Shown here one piece after another: positions 35,602-45,173 of a DNA stretch of 64,000 bases. The DNA comes from Lyngbya sp. PCC 8106 (GTDB taxonomy: Bacteria > Cyanobacteriota > Cyanobacteriia > Cyanobacteriales > Microcoleaceae). Each line of letters starts with the position of its first letter. Within the stretch, counting starts at the first letter, position 1. Below the pieces are notes generated by a model. It saw only the letters and a program-made list of their open reading frames with translations. It had not been told where the DNA came from and made no database searches. Where the stretch lies: contig NZ_AAVU01000004.1 in assembly GCF_000169095.1 (NCBI RefSeq), forward strand, positions 62,001 through 126,000, written 5' to 3'. A program made the translations under genes and the position numbers.

Positions 35602-35850
35602 TTAACTTTGATATTTTTTCTTTGATTTTACCCCAAAACCTAGTAAACCCAGACTCAGTAAACTTCCTGTAGAAATGGGTTCAGGAATATCTGTGGTAAC
35701 GGTTACAAAACTCAGTTGATTAATCGCAATTGCTCTTTCGGGTTCAGAACTACTCAATACCAGTTTGACAATATTCGCTATCTCACTACTAACGCCTAAG
35801 AAAATCGTTGTAGCCAGAGATAAAAAAGAGACATTAATAGTTTTATTCAG
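35602..35850 (-). pseudogene. PEP-CTERM exported protein remnant
   Basis: A minus-strand frame of 82 codons without an ATG; the first possible start is CTG at 35850 and an in-frame TGA lies upstream. It begins with a signal-peptide-like KTINVSFLSLATTIFLG, continues with SSEPERAIAINQLSFVTVTT, and ends with a classic sorting signal: IPEPISTGSLLSLGLLGFG followed by KSKKK. The mature region is far too short for a normal PEP-CTERM protein, so this is best read as an internally deleted remnant. PEP-CTERM signals direct proteins to exosortase for surface or matrix export. The region 35483-35924 holds nothing else. Confidence 0.7.
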
Positions 35851-35924
35851 GGTTGATGGTTCTTGATATTTAGCTCGTTTTCAAGATTGAGATTTCGACT
35901 CTAACTGATGTTTCTTGAGTGAGG

Positions 35925-37322
35925 TTAGTATTGACTTTGAACGAGGGCTTCTACTTGACTAACTGAGTTTGGTAAAGCAGCCGTTAATACTTCGGTTCCC
36001 GTTTCAGTGATTAAAACATCATCTTCAATACGAATTCCCCGGACATCCGCAAATTGTTCTAACTTCTCCCAATTAACAACATCTTGATATTTTTCCCGGT
36101 TTTTTATATCTTGCAAAATCGCCGGAACTTGATAAAATCCCGGTTCAATTGTCACTAACATTCCCGCTTTTAACGGACGATTTAATCGCAGATATCCTAA
36201 CCCAAACCGTTCACTTCGAGTTCTTCCTTGTTCGTATCCGGCTAAATCTCCTAAATCTTCCATATCATGCACATCTAACCCCAACAAATGACCAATTCCA
36301 TGGGGGAAAAACAAAGCATGAGCATCTTGTTCAACTAAATCACTCGGTTGACCTTTTAATATTCCGATATCAACCAATCCTTCTGCTATCTTTAAAGCCG
36401 CTAATAGGTGAATATCCCGATATTCTATTCCGGGTTTCATCTGATCAATACAAGCATCATGGGCGGCTAAAATAATCTCATAAATTTCCCGTTGAGTTGG
36501 GGAAAATTGACCCGAAACAGGCCAAGTTCGAGTCACATCTGCTGCCCATCCCATCGTTGTCTCAGCACCCACATCAGCTAATAGTAAATCTCCCGTTTGT
36601 AGAGGGTTAAAATACTGTTCGTTGTGTAGGACTTGACCGTGAACCGTGACAATGCTATTGTAAGAACAAGTTGTATTGTGGGAAAGTATGACCTTTTCCA
36701 TTTCTGCTCTCACTTGCGCTTCGGTTTTTGCCTGTGTTGTGACTGCCATACCTGCTTTGTGAGCTTCTACCGTAATTTGGGCAGCTTGGCGAAGTTCTGT
36801 TAAAGCAGCCTGATCGTGACACGAGCGTAACGTAATAATCGCTTGAATGAGTTCTAAATCAATGCCTGTCGCCGCTTTTGGCAGAGGAATCGAACGTTTA
36901 AGCAGTTGAAACTGTTGAGTTTGAGTGATGGGGTTTTGTGCGAGTATTGTCGCCGCATTTTCAACCCGAGACTCTAACTCAGCCAGAGGAAACGCTGCGT
37001 CTGCGCCAATGGTTTCAGCTATTGTATCACGGTTGGGCATTTCTCCATGCCAGAGAGCGTAACTCGCGGGCGGATCATCCTTAAACAGTTCGAGTTTACC
37101 TCCCTCCAGGCGAATCACTGTATTTTTGAGGGCGAGTCCGGCGAAGTAAAGAAAATGACTACTGGCGCGAAAGGGGTAAATATTGGCGGGAAAATTGCGA
37201 GAATAATCACTCCCTGACCACAAAATAGCGGGAAAGTCGATTAATTTTGCTAGGTGTTCTCGTCTCGAACGTAAAGCTTGAGCCAAGTGTTGGCAAGAGG
37301 TCGGAAGTTGCATCGTTTTCAC
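35925..37322 (-). CDS. pepP: Xaa-Pro aminopeptidase P (M24B)
   Basis: A 465-residue enzyme with an N-terminal creatinase-like domain (SRREHLAKLIDFPAILWSG) and a C-terminal pita-bread M24 domain. Metal ligands are visible: D in LADVGAETTMGWAADVTRTW (two Asp), H in HGIGHLLGLDVHD, E in TIEPGFY and E in IRIEDDVLIT. It removes N-terminal residues preceding proline in the cytoplasm. An ATG three codons downstream could equally be the start. Confidence 0.95.
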   Translation of the reverse strand: MKTMQLPTSCQHLAQALRSRREHLAKLIDFPAILWSGSDYSRNFPANIYPFRASSHFLYFAGLALKNTVIRLEGGKLELFKDDPPASYALWHGEMPNRDTIAETIGADAAFPLAELESRVENAATILAQNPITQTQQFQLLKRSIPLPKAATGIDLELIQAIITLRSCHDQAALTELRQAAQITVEAHKAGMAVTTQAKTEAQVRAEMEKVILSHNTTCSYNSIVTVHGQVLHNEQYFNPLQTGDLLLADVGAETTMGWAADVTRTWPVSGQFSPTQREIYEIILAAHDACIDQMKPGIEYRDIHLLAALKIAEGLVDIGILKGQPSDLVEQDAHALFFPHGIGHLLGLDVHDMEDLGDLAGYEQGRTRSERFGLGYLRLNRPLKAGMLVTIEPGFYQVPAILQDIKNREKYQDVVNWEKLEQFADVRGIRIEDDVLITETGTEVLTAALPNSVSQVEALVQSQY

Positions 37323-37389
37323 AGGAGAGTTTTAGTCTTAAATTGAGTCTTAAATTAATGATAATTCTGGGGGCTAAGTTTTGGCAATT

Positions 37390-38703
37390 CTACTTTGGTG
37401 AATCATTATTTCCAGGAACAAATACGATTAAACCATCAGGAATACATTCAATTTCCACAGGAGTTGTACCAATCATTTCTCCGTCAACCACAACTTTTTG
37501 GGGAGGGTTTGCAGTTACTTTTATTCGTGGGGTTCTCAAGTGATAAATATTCGGAAGTTCAGGGCTGGTTTTAATCAAAGCTGCACCGAGCATATTAATC
37601 ATGGTAGTAACAGCTTGTAATTTCGGATTATTAACGAGTTGTTGAGGATTGGTATTGATTGTTCCAATCGTTACATCCAGGAGATGATCATCAAAAATAA
37701 CCTCTCCTTTTCCTTGGGCTAATATAGACGTTGGAGGGGCTGCGTTAGCAATCGTAATTGCAGCGGAAGTGAGTTGAAAAACTTCATGATCGATTTCAAT
37801 TTCGGCTTCAAATATTTCTTGTTCATGGAGTTGTTGCCAACCCGCAATTAAATAAGCCAATGCCCCCCATTTTTCTTTCATTTCTCGACTGGCTTTATCA
37901 ATCGTTTCAGCTTCATAGCCAATGCCGGCGAGTAAAATCATTGGCTTTTGATTACAATAAGCAGCATCAACAACCCGAGTATTACCATTAATAATCACCT
38001 GGCACGCACTTCTAATGGGGGTTAAAGCCAGAGGAATTCCTAAAGCTACTGCAAAAGCATTAGCGGTTCCTCTCGGAATAATACCCAGTGGAATTTTAGT
38101 TCCAATTAATGTTCCCGCTACCGCAGAAATTGTACCATCTCCTCCACTCGCAATGATCAGATCAGGATGAGTTTCTATGACTTTAATTGTGAGTTCTTCT
38201 GCACTTTCATCTGGTGTCGTTTGATAGACTCGCAAGTGCATATGGGGTTTGAGTAACTGACGAATTAAAGATAAGTCTTGATTAGCATTTCCAGAACCTG
38301 CAACGGGATTGAAAATCAGATGGGCGACTCGTGAATGACGCAGTTTTTCAAGAATTGCTTCTGCGGTGGCAATATTAATGGCTAAAGGAACATTATGAAT
38401 TGCACAAATGCGTTGTAAGACTTGAATATCGGGTTCATGGAGTTGGGGAAAAAGCGGATCAATTAAGAAAATAACTGCTAAGATTTTTCCCTCAGCAACT
38501 TGGGCGGCAATTTGTATATCTCCCCCTTGTTGCCCTGAAAGCATTTGTTCAATGGGTAGGTTTGTTCCTTGTTGAATATGTTGTCCAGTTGTTTCGGTAG
38601 CAATCAAACGATAGCGGGCAAAAATGGCTTGATATTGTAAGATAAAATCAACGAGTTCGTCTTTTTTGCGATCGTGAGCAATTAGGGCAAGGGTAGCAGT
38701 CAT
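37390..38703 (-). CDS. Methylglyoxal synthase domain fused to a diacylglycerol/lipid kinase domain
   Basis: A 437-residue two-domain protein. Residues 1-120 are a methylglyoxal synthase: H10, D11, D62, D82 and D92 match E. coli MgsA H19, D20, D71, D91 and D101 with a constant offset of nine, and IDPLFPQLHEPDIQVL is diagnostic. Residues ~125-437 are a YegS/DagK-type kinase with HLIFNPVAGSGNANQDL, the ATP motif SGGDGT (186-191) and PRGTANAFA. MGS converts dihydroxyacetone phosphate to methylglyoxal, and the kinase phosphorylates diacylglycerol or similar lipids. The fusion is known in cyanobacteria as I recall. Its purpose, perhaps linking triose-phosphate overflow to lipid synthesis, is inferred. 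Confidence 0.92.
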   Translation of the reverse strand: MTATLALIAHDRKKDELVDFILQYQAIFARYRLIATETTGQHIQQGTNLPIEQMLSGQQGGDIQIAAQVAEGKILAVIFLIDPLFPQLHEPDIQVLQRICAIHNVPLAINIATAEAILEKLRHSRVAHLIFNPVAGSGNANQDLSLIRQLLKPHMHLRVYQTTPDESAEELTIKVIETHPDLIIASGGDGTISAVAGTLIGTKIPLGIIPRGTANAFAVALGIPLALTPIRSACQVIINGNTRVVDAAYCNQKPMILLAGIGYEAETIDKASREMKEKWGALAYLIAGWQQLHEQEIFEAEIEIDHEVFQLTSAAITIANAAPPTSILAQGKGEVIFDDHLLDVTIGTINTNPQQLVNNPKLQAVTTMINMLGAALIKTSPELPNIYHLRTPRIKVTANPPQKVVVDGEMIGTTPVEIECIPDGLIVFVPGNNDSPK

Positions 38704-39174
38704 ATAAATGTGTGTTCGTTTAAGATTTAGGGGGTTAAGAGAGTGATAAATTTATGTTATTTTTTTGATTATATTGACTATTATACCATGAGAAAACAGG
38801 AAAGATAAATAGGATAAAAGGCAGAATAAAAAAAATGATGATCTAACTTAAGAGTGAGGGTTTGGTTTGAGGGATTGAGTTAATGATTAGATGGTCATGT
38901 AATACCCCAGGAGAAGTATTCCTTTGGAAGAACAGAATCTGTAAAGTTTGAGATCGGTTGATGACGACTTTGAGTAACTAAAATACGGGTATAAATCACA
39001 GTACCGATAAAAAGTATGATTCCTTTTTTTTAATAATTTTTGTTAAATCTATAGCGATAACTGTTGATTATTTTTTTTGGCTTTCTACCAAAATCAAGAA
39101 AACGGTAACAGTTCATTGGAGATTCATTGAGATTGATGTTACCGTTTTTACCATTTATTCATCAATATCTTGAC
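38704..39174. other. 471-bp intergenic region with a terminator at 39101-39146
   Basis: No gene is visible in this A/T-rich region. Near its right end AACGGTAACA (39101-39110) and TGTTACCGTT (39137-39146) form a perfect 10-bp stem with a 26-nt loop, flanked by T-runs on the + strand side (TTTTTACC). It lies just beyond the stop of the DUF1269 gene and may end that minus-strand transcript. Confidence 0.6.
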
Positions 39175-39657
39175 TTAACTTCCTAACGCCGCTTTGAGTT
39201 TTTCTTCATCATCAACAGATAAAGAAGTTCGCATAATTTTACCATTAAAAGGCTTCAATTCTTCGATAACTCGATCCGGAGTAGCTTTGCGAACCAAGAC
39301 AAAAATAGCAGATGTTCCAGGTGTTAAAGTTGCGCCTAATTCTTTCATAAACTCATCGTTAATTCCCAAATCAGTTGCTTTTCCAGATAAGGCACCTGTA
39401 GCGGCTCCGACGGCGGCTCCCAGTAAAGGTGAGAGAAATAGTGTTCCGAATAAAAGTCCCCAAAAGCCCCCACTAACGGCTCCAGCAGCAACTAAGTTTT
39501 GAGTTTGTTTGAGTTTAACTTTTCCCTCAGAGTTTTTAACTATAACTGCGGCATCTTCAAGATCAATTAGATGTGCTTTTTGCAGTTTTGCGAGAGTATT
39601 GACAACTTCCGATGCTTTGAATTCATCGTCAAAGCTCATTGCTACTAAATCACTCAT
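39175..39657 (-). CDS. DUF1269 family membrane-associated protein
   Basis: Encodes 160 residues from ATG 39657, which has AGAGGT 8 bases upstream; a start 13 codons earlier lacks this. It begins MSDLVAMSFDDEFKASEV, includes a central Gly/Ala-rich hydrophobic hairpin (AVSGGFWGLLFGTLFLSPLLGAAVGAATGALSG, ~60-92), and ends with an alpha/beta segment (LTPGTSAIFVLVRKATPDRV). This is typical of DUF1269, whose role is unknown. The glycine-zipper region suggests membrane insertion or oligomerisation. Confidence 0.88.
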   Translation of the reverse strand: MSDLVAMSFDDEFKASEVVNTLAKLQKAHLIDLEDAAVIVKNSEGKVKLKQTQNLVAAGAVSGGFWGLLFGTLFLSPLLGAAVGAATGALSGKATDLGINDEFMKELGATLTPGTSAIFVLVRKATPDRVIEELKPFNGKIMRTSLSVDDEEKLKAALGS

Positions 39658-39758
39658 GATTCTACCTCTTTGTTCTAAAAATACAGTTGAATTCACTTCC
39701 GGATTTTATCTTAGTTGTTAACGTTTTGTCAAGTTTGTTACAGACTTGGGTATATTGA

Positions 39759-42700
39759 TTAGCCGATGGCTTTATGAATCTGTTTAGATTGTTTAATTTT
39801 GGGAACCGCAATAGAAAAATCGGTGGGTGCAATCGGTTGAAGACTTGAATCATTTCCCCCAACTTGGTTAGTCCGAATGAGCCACACTGAAGCGCCTAAC
39901 TGTAGAAAAATCATCGCCACTTGATCGCAAGTCCAACGGGGAAGTAAAGTTCGCCAACTTGCGATTACTTTTAAGAGAGTTTCTCCAGGAGTTTCTAGAG
40001 GAAAACTTCCTAATGTAGACATATTATACCGCCAATCGGGTCGAAGTTTTTTGATCGGTGTGAGATATCGCTGTAAATTTTTAACCAAATCAACTAATAA
40101 GATAAACCGTTGAGTTTGTTCATGCTGGGGATGTTCTTTCAACCATTTCATAATCAGGGGATTTAACTCTATCTCCGCCATCATCCGCGATAAAGCAGTA
40201 TAAAACGCTTGACTTGAATCTTGTACACAAGAGTTGATCGCACTTACAAATGTGGTTCCGGTGCCGTCGCCAATTCGATATCGTGCTGCCATAATTTCAA
40301 GTTCATTCATCACATAATTGAGGGGATAAAAGGTTAATCCATCAAAATCATAGTCTTCGGTTAGAGGACTAAATTTAACTAAAATATCGCAAGTCGGACG
40401 ATATCCTAAACATCCCCACTGACGCGCCCCCATATATCTTGTCCAGTCTAATGTTCCCGAGGTAATTCCACCGCTATTATGGGTATAAATTTGGCGATAT
40501 TCAATATCAAATCTCAATTCACCACTGAGGGGATCACGAATGACTTTGGCAAATCCAAAAGCAAAATGACCGAAATAAATTCCGAAGGGTGAAAACTCGG
40601 GATTTTTGCCCCCTATACCGCCAAAAACGTGCATCAGTAACGCCCGTTCTCCTTCTTGCCAATCTGGTGATTTTTTGTTAATATTATTGTCATTTTCTGG
40701 ATTAAGAAACGTGGTATAAGCGTGACCTTTATTTTCAACAGTATTATCCCAAGCATGAAAGTTTATAAAGTTGAGTGTTGCTTTTTTCCCTTTGATAACA
40801 CGATCCGGCTTGAGAGAAAATAGTGAACGGGGTGCAATGGCTTCAACAACAAACATTCCTTGTGAATTTTTTGCTCCATAAATGTACCAACCTGATGAGT
40901 TGAGGGGAGATTTTTCAAGTTCGTAATTGCTGGAGGGAAAAACACCATTTCTATTCGCGATCACGGTAGGAATATAAACGATTTCTTCTAAGCTATCAAA
41001 CTGTTTAGATTGACGGTTGTAATGACGAACTGTAAATAAATCACCCCCTTTAAACTGCACAATTTTAACCAATCCATAAAACCGCCCAATAATTTGAATG
41101 GGGTCGCGATTAATATAAACGCTAGGACGTTCCGATCCTTTATCTTCCACCCTCACCGGATCGGGTAATTTCACAATAATATCATCTTGTGGTAAAGCCC
41201 CTGCTAAGGACTCTAACGGATCAACTTTTTGCCAACCGTTAATCCGTTCTGGGTGAATATTTCCTTGACGTTGACTGAGATCAGCTTGATCGATAAAATT
41301 AACATCTTGAGTGACTAATTTAACGTAAGTTTGTACCCGAGTTTCCTGATTCCAACGTAAATTAACAATCTGACCGATACGATGTTTATTTGCGTGGTCA
41401 GCCTGATAAATTTCTAACCAAACCCCTTTTACCTTTTGACGTTCTTCTACAGGCGGTAAAATTAAACGTCCGATCCAAGTGCCAACAGGTTGATAATATT
41501 CTGGGTTAATAGATTGGTGGAGAGGATAATAACTGGGTTGATTAAATAGAGCCTTTTTATAGCGTTCATAGTTGCTAATTCTTTTAAGTTTTTCCGGATC
41601 TAACCCCGTTTTTTCCCAATCTTTTAGTAAAATTCCGGTAATAATATCGACAGTTTGCTGAAGATGAGTCCGACCATCCGGTAAAAAAGTCTCTGCTGCC
41701 ATCGGCCCCTGAAAACCGTTATGACCCACAGGGCCGAGAGAAATTAGGGAAATTTTACCTCGACGTTTGGCACAATTCCAATTAGAAAGAAACCATAGCG
41801 GCCAACGTCCAGGAAACATAATTGGCCCCAACTGTTCGACGTTATCTTTGTCGCCAACCAGGTGATAAAGTTGTTCAACTTGCATCGCCCCTGTATTTCC
41901 ACTCATGACTCCTGAGAGGGAAATTACTTCTATTGGTGCATTGAGAGTTTGTTTTAAATATGAAACTGCCCCCATCGACATCTGACCCCCACCACTGTAG
42001 CCAATTAACGTCACCGGAGTTTGACTGCCGAGAGGATAACCAAAACTCACCAAACTATTAAATAAAACCTGTGCTAAACCTTGATTTTGAATCGGGCCGT
42101 AACGAGGATCTGCGGAAACCGCAACGGCGACAACATTACGAATATTGATAATCAAACCAATAGGATTAGCGGGATTTTTTGAGGATATTGACTCAATAAT
42201 TCGCCATAAAAAACCCACTTGACGGTCTTCACTGAGGGATCGATTAGTAACAGAATAGGGCATAATTCCCTGAACAATTAAAACATTTTGAGGAAGAACG
42301 CTGGCTAATTCATTCAGTAACTGTTGAACGCTCGGAAGATATTCATAGGAACCCTGGTTAATTCCATCTAGATACATAATGTAGCGATCAATTTGAGTCG
42401 AGGAGGAAATCGTCTCAACGGGGCTTCCTAAGTATTTTAAAGGTTCTGCTCCATACCATCCTGCCCACCATCCTAATGCTTCTAAAGGGGTTAATAGAAT
42501 GGAAATCAATAGAGCAACTAAACTAATACCAATCAGGTTGAAAATAAGTTTGACAGTAACACCTAATGTTCGATACCAGGTGAAAATATTAGTTTGAGAG
42601 TTTGTTGAGAAAAAGACGACGACTGCAAACGCAACAAATGCAATTAAAATCAGTTGCCATCTCAATAATTTTCGCTGTGAACGTCCACTTTTGACGGTGG

Positions 42701-43388
42701 TACTCGCTTCGATTAAAACTTCATTACTGACATCTGTGAGCGTTGTTGGGTTTCCGGCTAAAACGATTTTTTCGAGTCCTTGACGATCTGTAACCAGTTG
42801 TGTTCCGGCGACTTTATTTTGTATCCATCGTCCTAAAGTAACAATGGGACGACCAACGGTTCGTTGAAGGCTTTGAAACACTACCCAACCTAATCCCGCA
42901 CAGACAAAAGCTTCCCAGGTTCCTAAGTTAATTAGGGTTTGTAATCCAACAATTTCCGCTAATAAACTCCAGAGTGAAAGTAAAATAAAAATGGGTATAC
43001 CAAAGTAGGGTAATCCGGTTAAAAAGCTAAATAATAACGGAGCGTAGCTCAGTCCCAAGGTTCGTAAAACAGCAATTAGTTCTAATTCAGTCAGTTGAGT
43101 TCCAGATAAAAAGTGACTCCCAAACCATACACTAATCGCCCAAAAAATGTAGGCAAAAACAAATAAGATGGCGGCGATACCCAGACTGAAGAAAAAACGT
43201 ATCGGTTTGACTCGGTTAATAAACAAAACAACACATTGACCAATCGCTTGGGATAATCCCGCAATAATGACGATCGTGAGTGCGACGGTTTTTCCTCCAG
43301 AGATAGTGCTAATTTGGGTGTAGACTTCGGGATTGAGGGTGAGCGCTCCCCAAACTAAAGACCAAAATTGATCAAAGGCTGTTTCCAT
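39759..43388 (-). CDS. Giant multidomain membrane hydrolase (Yip1-like TM region, alpha/beta-hydrolase domain, C-terminal unknown domain)
   Basis: A 1209-residue protein. Residues ~35-185 contain several membrane helices in a Yip1-like arrangement (LSQAIGQCVVLFINRVKP). More helices follow near 240-320. Residues ~330-590 look like an alpha/beta-hydrolase: the nucleophile elbow GYSGGGQMS, an acidic site near VGDKDNVEQLG and a histidine in LGPVGHNGFQG. The C-terminal ~600 residues hold another domain with KGHAYTTFLNP followed much later by INSCVQDSSQAF, a His-then-Cys order that recalls permuted papain-like enzymes. The domain calls after the hydrolase are inferred. No operon partner is evident; the rhomboid gene is divergent at 209 bp. 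Confidence 0.72.
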   Translation of the reverse strand: METAFDQFWSLVWGALTLNPEVYTQISTISGGKTVALTIVIIAGLSQAIGQCVVLFINRVKPIRFFFSLGIAAILFVFAYIFWAISVWFGSHFLSGTQLTELELIAVLRTLGLSYAPLLFSFLTGLPYFGIPIFILLSLWSLLAEIVGLQTLINLGTWEAFVCAGLGWVVFQSLQRTVGRPIVTLGRWIQNKVAGTQLVTDRQGLEKIVLAGNPTTLTDVSNEVLIEASTTVKSGRSQRKLLRWQLILIAFVAFAVVVFFSTNSQTNIFTWYRTLGVTVKLIFNLIGISLVALLISILLTPLEALGWWAGWYGAEPLKYLGSPVETISSSTQIDRYIMYLDGINQGSYEYLPSVQQLLNELASVLPQNVLIVQGIMPYSVTNRSLSEDRQVGFLWRIIESISSKNPANPIGLIINIRNVVAVAVSADPRYGPIQNQGLAQVLFNSLVSFGYPLGSQTPVTLIGYSGGGQMSMGAVSYLKQTLNAPIEVISLSGVMSGNTGAMQVEQLYHLVGDKDNVEQLGPIMFPGRWPLWFLSNWNCAKRRGKISLISLGPVGHNGFQGPMAAETFLPDGRTHLQQTVDIITGILLKDWEKTGLDPEKLKRISNYERYKKALFNQPSYYPLHQSINPEYYQPVGTWIGRLILPPVEERQKVKGVWLEIYQADHANKHRIGQIVNLRWNQETRVQTYVKLVTQDVNFIDQADLSQRQGNIHPERINGWQKVDPLESLAGALPQDDIIVKLPDPVRVEDKGSERPSVYINRDPIQIIGRFYGLVKIVQFKGGDLFTVRHYNRQSKQFDSLEEIVYIPTVIANRNGVFPSSNYELEKSPLNSSGWYIYGAKNSQGMFVVEAIAPRSLFSLKPDRVIKGKKATLNFINFHAWDNTVENKGHAYTTFLNPENDNNINKKSPDWQEGERALLMHVFGGIGGKNPEFSPFGIYFGHFAFGFAKVIRDPLSGELRFDIEYRQIYTHNSGGITSGTLDWTRYMGARQWGCLGYRPTCDILVKFSPLTEDYDFDGLTFYPLNYVMNELEIMAARYRIGDGTGTTFVSAINSCVQDSSQAFYTALSRMMAEIELNPLIMKWLKEHPQHEQTQRFILLVDLVKNLQRYLTPIKKLRPDWRYNMSTLGSFPLETPGETLLKVIASWRTLLPRWTCDQVAMIFLQLGASVWLIRTNQVGGNDSSLQPIAPTDFSIAVPKIKQSKQIHKAIG

Positions 43389-43608
43389 TGTTGTGAGTCA
43401 GTCAGCGATGCGGGCAGTTGAGAATATGAAATTACTCTCGTCAATATTTTAATCGATTCTGAACCTCAAAACGAATAAAATTTTGTGAAGATTAGGCAGT
43501 AAATTATTCTTGATAGATTATTTATGAATTGATTTTGGCAAAGTGGCAGTTGTCAGCAATATGATAAATAAGCTAATGTAAGCACAAATTTTCAGAGTGA
43601 GGTGTTCC

Positions 43609-44310
43609 TTGGTTCCTATACATGACGAAAATCCAGTTAGCATTACGCCTTGGATAACGAGGGCGTTAATTTTAGCCAATATTATCTTCTTTATTGTTGA
43701 GTTAGGGTTAGATCCAGAACAACTTGAAGATTTTTTCTATACTTGGGCGTTTGTCCCGTGTCAACTCACAAATTCTTGTCCGGTTGCGCTGCCGGCTTCT
43801 CCTTTTCCTGAATGGATTACTTTGATTACGTCTCAATTTCTGCACGGGGGTTTTGGACATATTATCGGGAATATGCTCTATCTTGCTATTTTTGGGAACA
43901 ATGTTGAAGATTGTTTAGGTCATTTTAAGTTTCTGATTTTTTACATTGTTTGTGGGATATTGGCTGCACTAACGCAAGGCTTTTTTGCACCCGCTTCAGC
44001 AATACCAACATTGGGAGCAAGTGGGGCAATTGCGGGGGTTTTAGGAGCCTATATTATTCGTTTTCCTCGGGCTAAAATTACGCTTTTGCCCTTTTTATTG
44101 ATTCCGATTCCCATTCGTTTATCTGCAATTTTCTTTCTCGGATTTTGGTTTGTAACGCAGTTGATGAATGGGGTAGCAAGCCTAAATGTGGATGCCGTGA
44201 TGGGTTCTGAACCGGGAGGAGTTGCATACTGGGCGCACGCAGGTGGATTTGTGTTTGGAGTAATTTTAGGCCCGATATTGGGGTTATTTTCTGGACCAAA
44301 ACCACGTTAG
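43609..44310 (+). CDS. Rhomboid family intramembrane serine protease
   Basis: Encodes 233 residues from TTG 43609 (MVPIHDENPV), with GAGGTG just upstream; a GTG at 43597 overlaps that site. Six or seven TM helices carry the rhomboid motifs: FLHGGFGHIIGNMLYL (HxxxxHxxxN), the catalytic serine S138 in TLGASGAIAGVLGAY, and the catalytic histidine H210 in YWAHAGGFVFG. Rhomboids cleave TM segments of other membrane proteins within the bilayer. All catalytic residues are intact. The substrate is unknown. Confidence 0.95.
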   Translation: MVPIHDENPVSITPWITRALILANIIFFIVELGLDPEQLEDFFYTWAFVPCQLTNSCPVALPASPFPEWITLITSQFLHGGFGHIIGNMLYLAIFGNNVEDCLGHFKFLIFYIVCGILAALTQGFFAPASAIPTLGASGAIAGVLGAYIIRFPRAKITLLPFLLIPIPIRLSAIFFLGFWFVTQLMNGVASLNVDAVMGSEPGGVAYWAHAGGFVFGVILGPILGLFSGPKPR

Positions 44311-44344
44311 ATTTGGGGAAACGGTGTTCAGATTAAGGAGAATA

Positions 44345-44373
44345 GACCCGCTTTTCTGTATCTCTAGCGGGTC
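44345..44373. terminator. Hairpin between convergent rhomboid and 44414 genes
   Basis: GACCCGC (44345-44351) and GCGGGTC (44367-44373) form a 7-bp stem with a 15-nt loop. It lies between two convergent genes, so it may serve both, but there is no strong T-tract on either side. Confidence 0.5.
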
Positions 44374-44413
44374 AGAAATAATAGACTGAGAACTCCTATT
44401 TGACTTAACAATT

Positions 44414-44887
44414 TTATTGACAACCTTCAACTTGAATTGTATAACTATGTCCAATTGCATTCTTCCCACCAACATTTAAGTTAACTTGAAAGGGAAGATC
44501 ACCAGGACGAGGGCGACCTGTCATTTGTTGAGATTCATTCGGTTCCAATCTCACCGTTTCATCAAAGACTCTATCGGCTGTTCCATCACTATATTTAAGG
44601 AACATTTGAATTTTAAATGGAGCAGGGTCTTCAGAAGCGGATTGAATTGTGCCAATAAAGTATCGATAACTCGCATTACCTGAAATCGCAAAGTCAGTAT
44701 CCCAATTTCCCCGAAAACCTACAGGAACAAACGGAAGAATACCTGCATTGGGGGGAGAGACTCGTTTTGTAACCGATGTTCCTTCTCCTTTAACAACTGC
44801 TAAAGGTGTACAATTTTGAGCGTTAACAGGTAAACTGAAACTGAATATTAAGGCTAAAGTTCCCCAGAGGATACGAGGTTTAATCAT
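44414..44887 (-). CDS. Exported protein of unknown function
   Basis: A 157-residue protein with a standard signal peptide (MIKPRILWGTLALIFSFSLPVNA, cleavage after VNA). The mature part begins QNCTPLAVVKGEGTSVTKRV and ends YTIQVEGCQ, so its two cysteines (near the first and last residues of the mature part) could form a disulphide. It is beta-rich, with strands such as ASYRYFIGTIQSAS and FKIQMFLKYSDG. I recognise no family. It is expected to be periplasmic or secreted. Confidence 0.8.
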   Translation of the reverse strand: MIKPRILWGTLALIFSFSLPVNAQNCTPLAVVKGEGTSVTKRVSPPNAGILPFVPVGFRGNWDTDFAISGNASYRYFIGTIQSASEDPAPFKIQMFLKYSDGTADRVFDETVRLEPNESQQMTGRPRPGDLPFQVNLNVGGKNAIGHSYTIQVEGCQ

Positions 44888-45173
44888 AACAGTTCTCCTA
44901 AGCGTTGGTCTAGATTGATTATATCATTTGAAATCGGTTGAGTCTCAAATTTTGGTTTATTTTAAGTTTAGTTATACCGAATTTTCAATGTTTTTTAACA
45001 TAAATATTTTTCTTGAAATGTTGCAATTTTTACCAATATTATTTTTTGAGTGAATCAATATTTTTATTTAAATAATTTTCCCTGGTGCAGAGAATGAATT
45101 GAATTGATGTTCCGTGAAAAAATGGATGAGATGCGCTAAACTCTGAACAGTAAAACTCTGACAACAAAAAATT

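Noticed and set aside
39175..39696. Earlier start of the DUF1269 gene at 39696
   Set aside because: It lacks a ribosome site. The ATG at 39657 has AGAGGT at good spacing and matches the family N-terminus.
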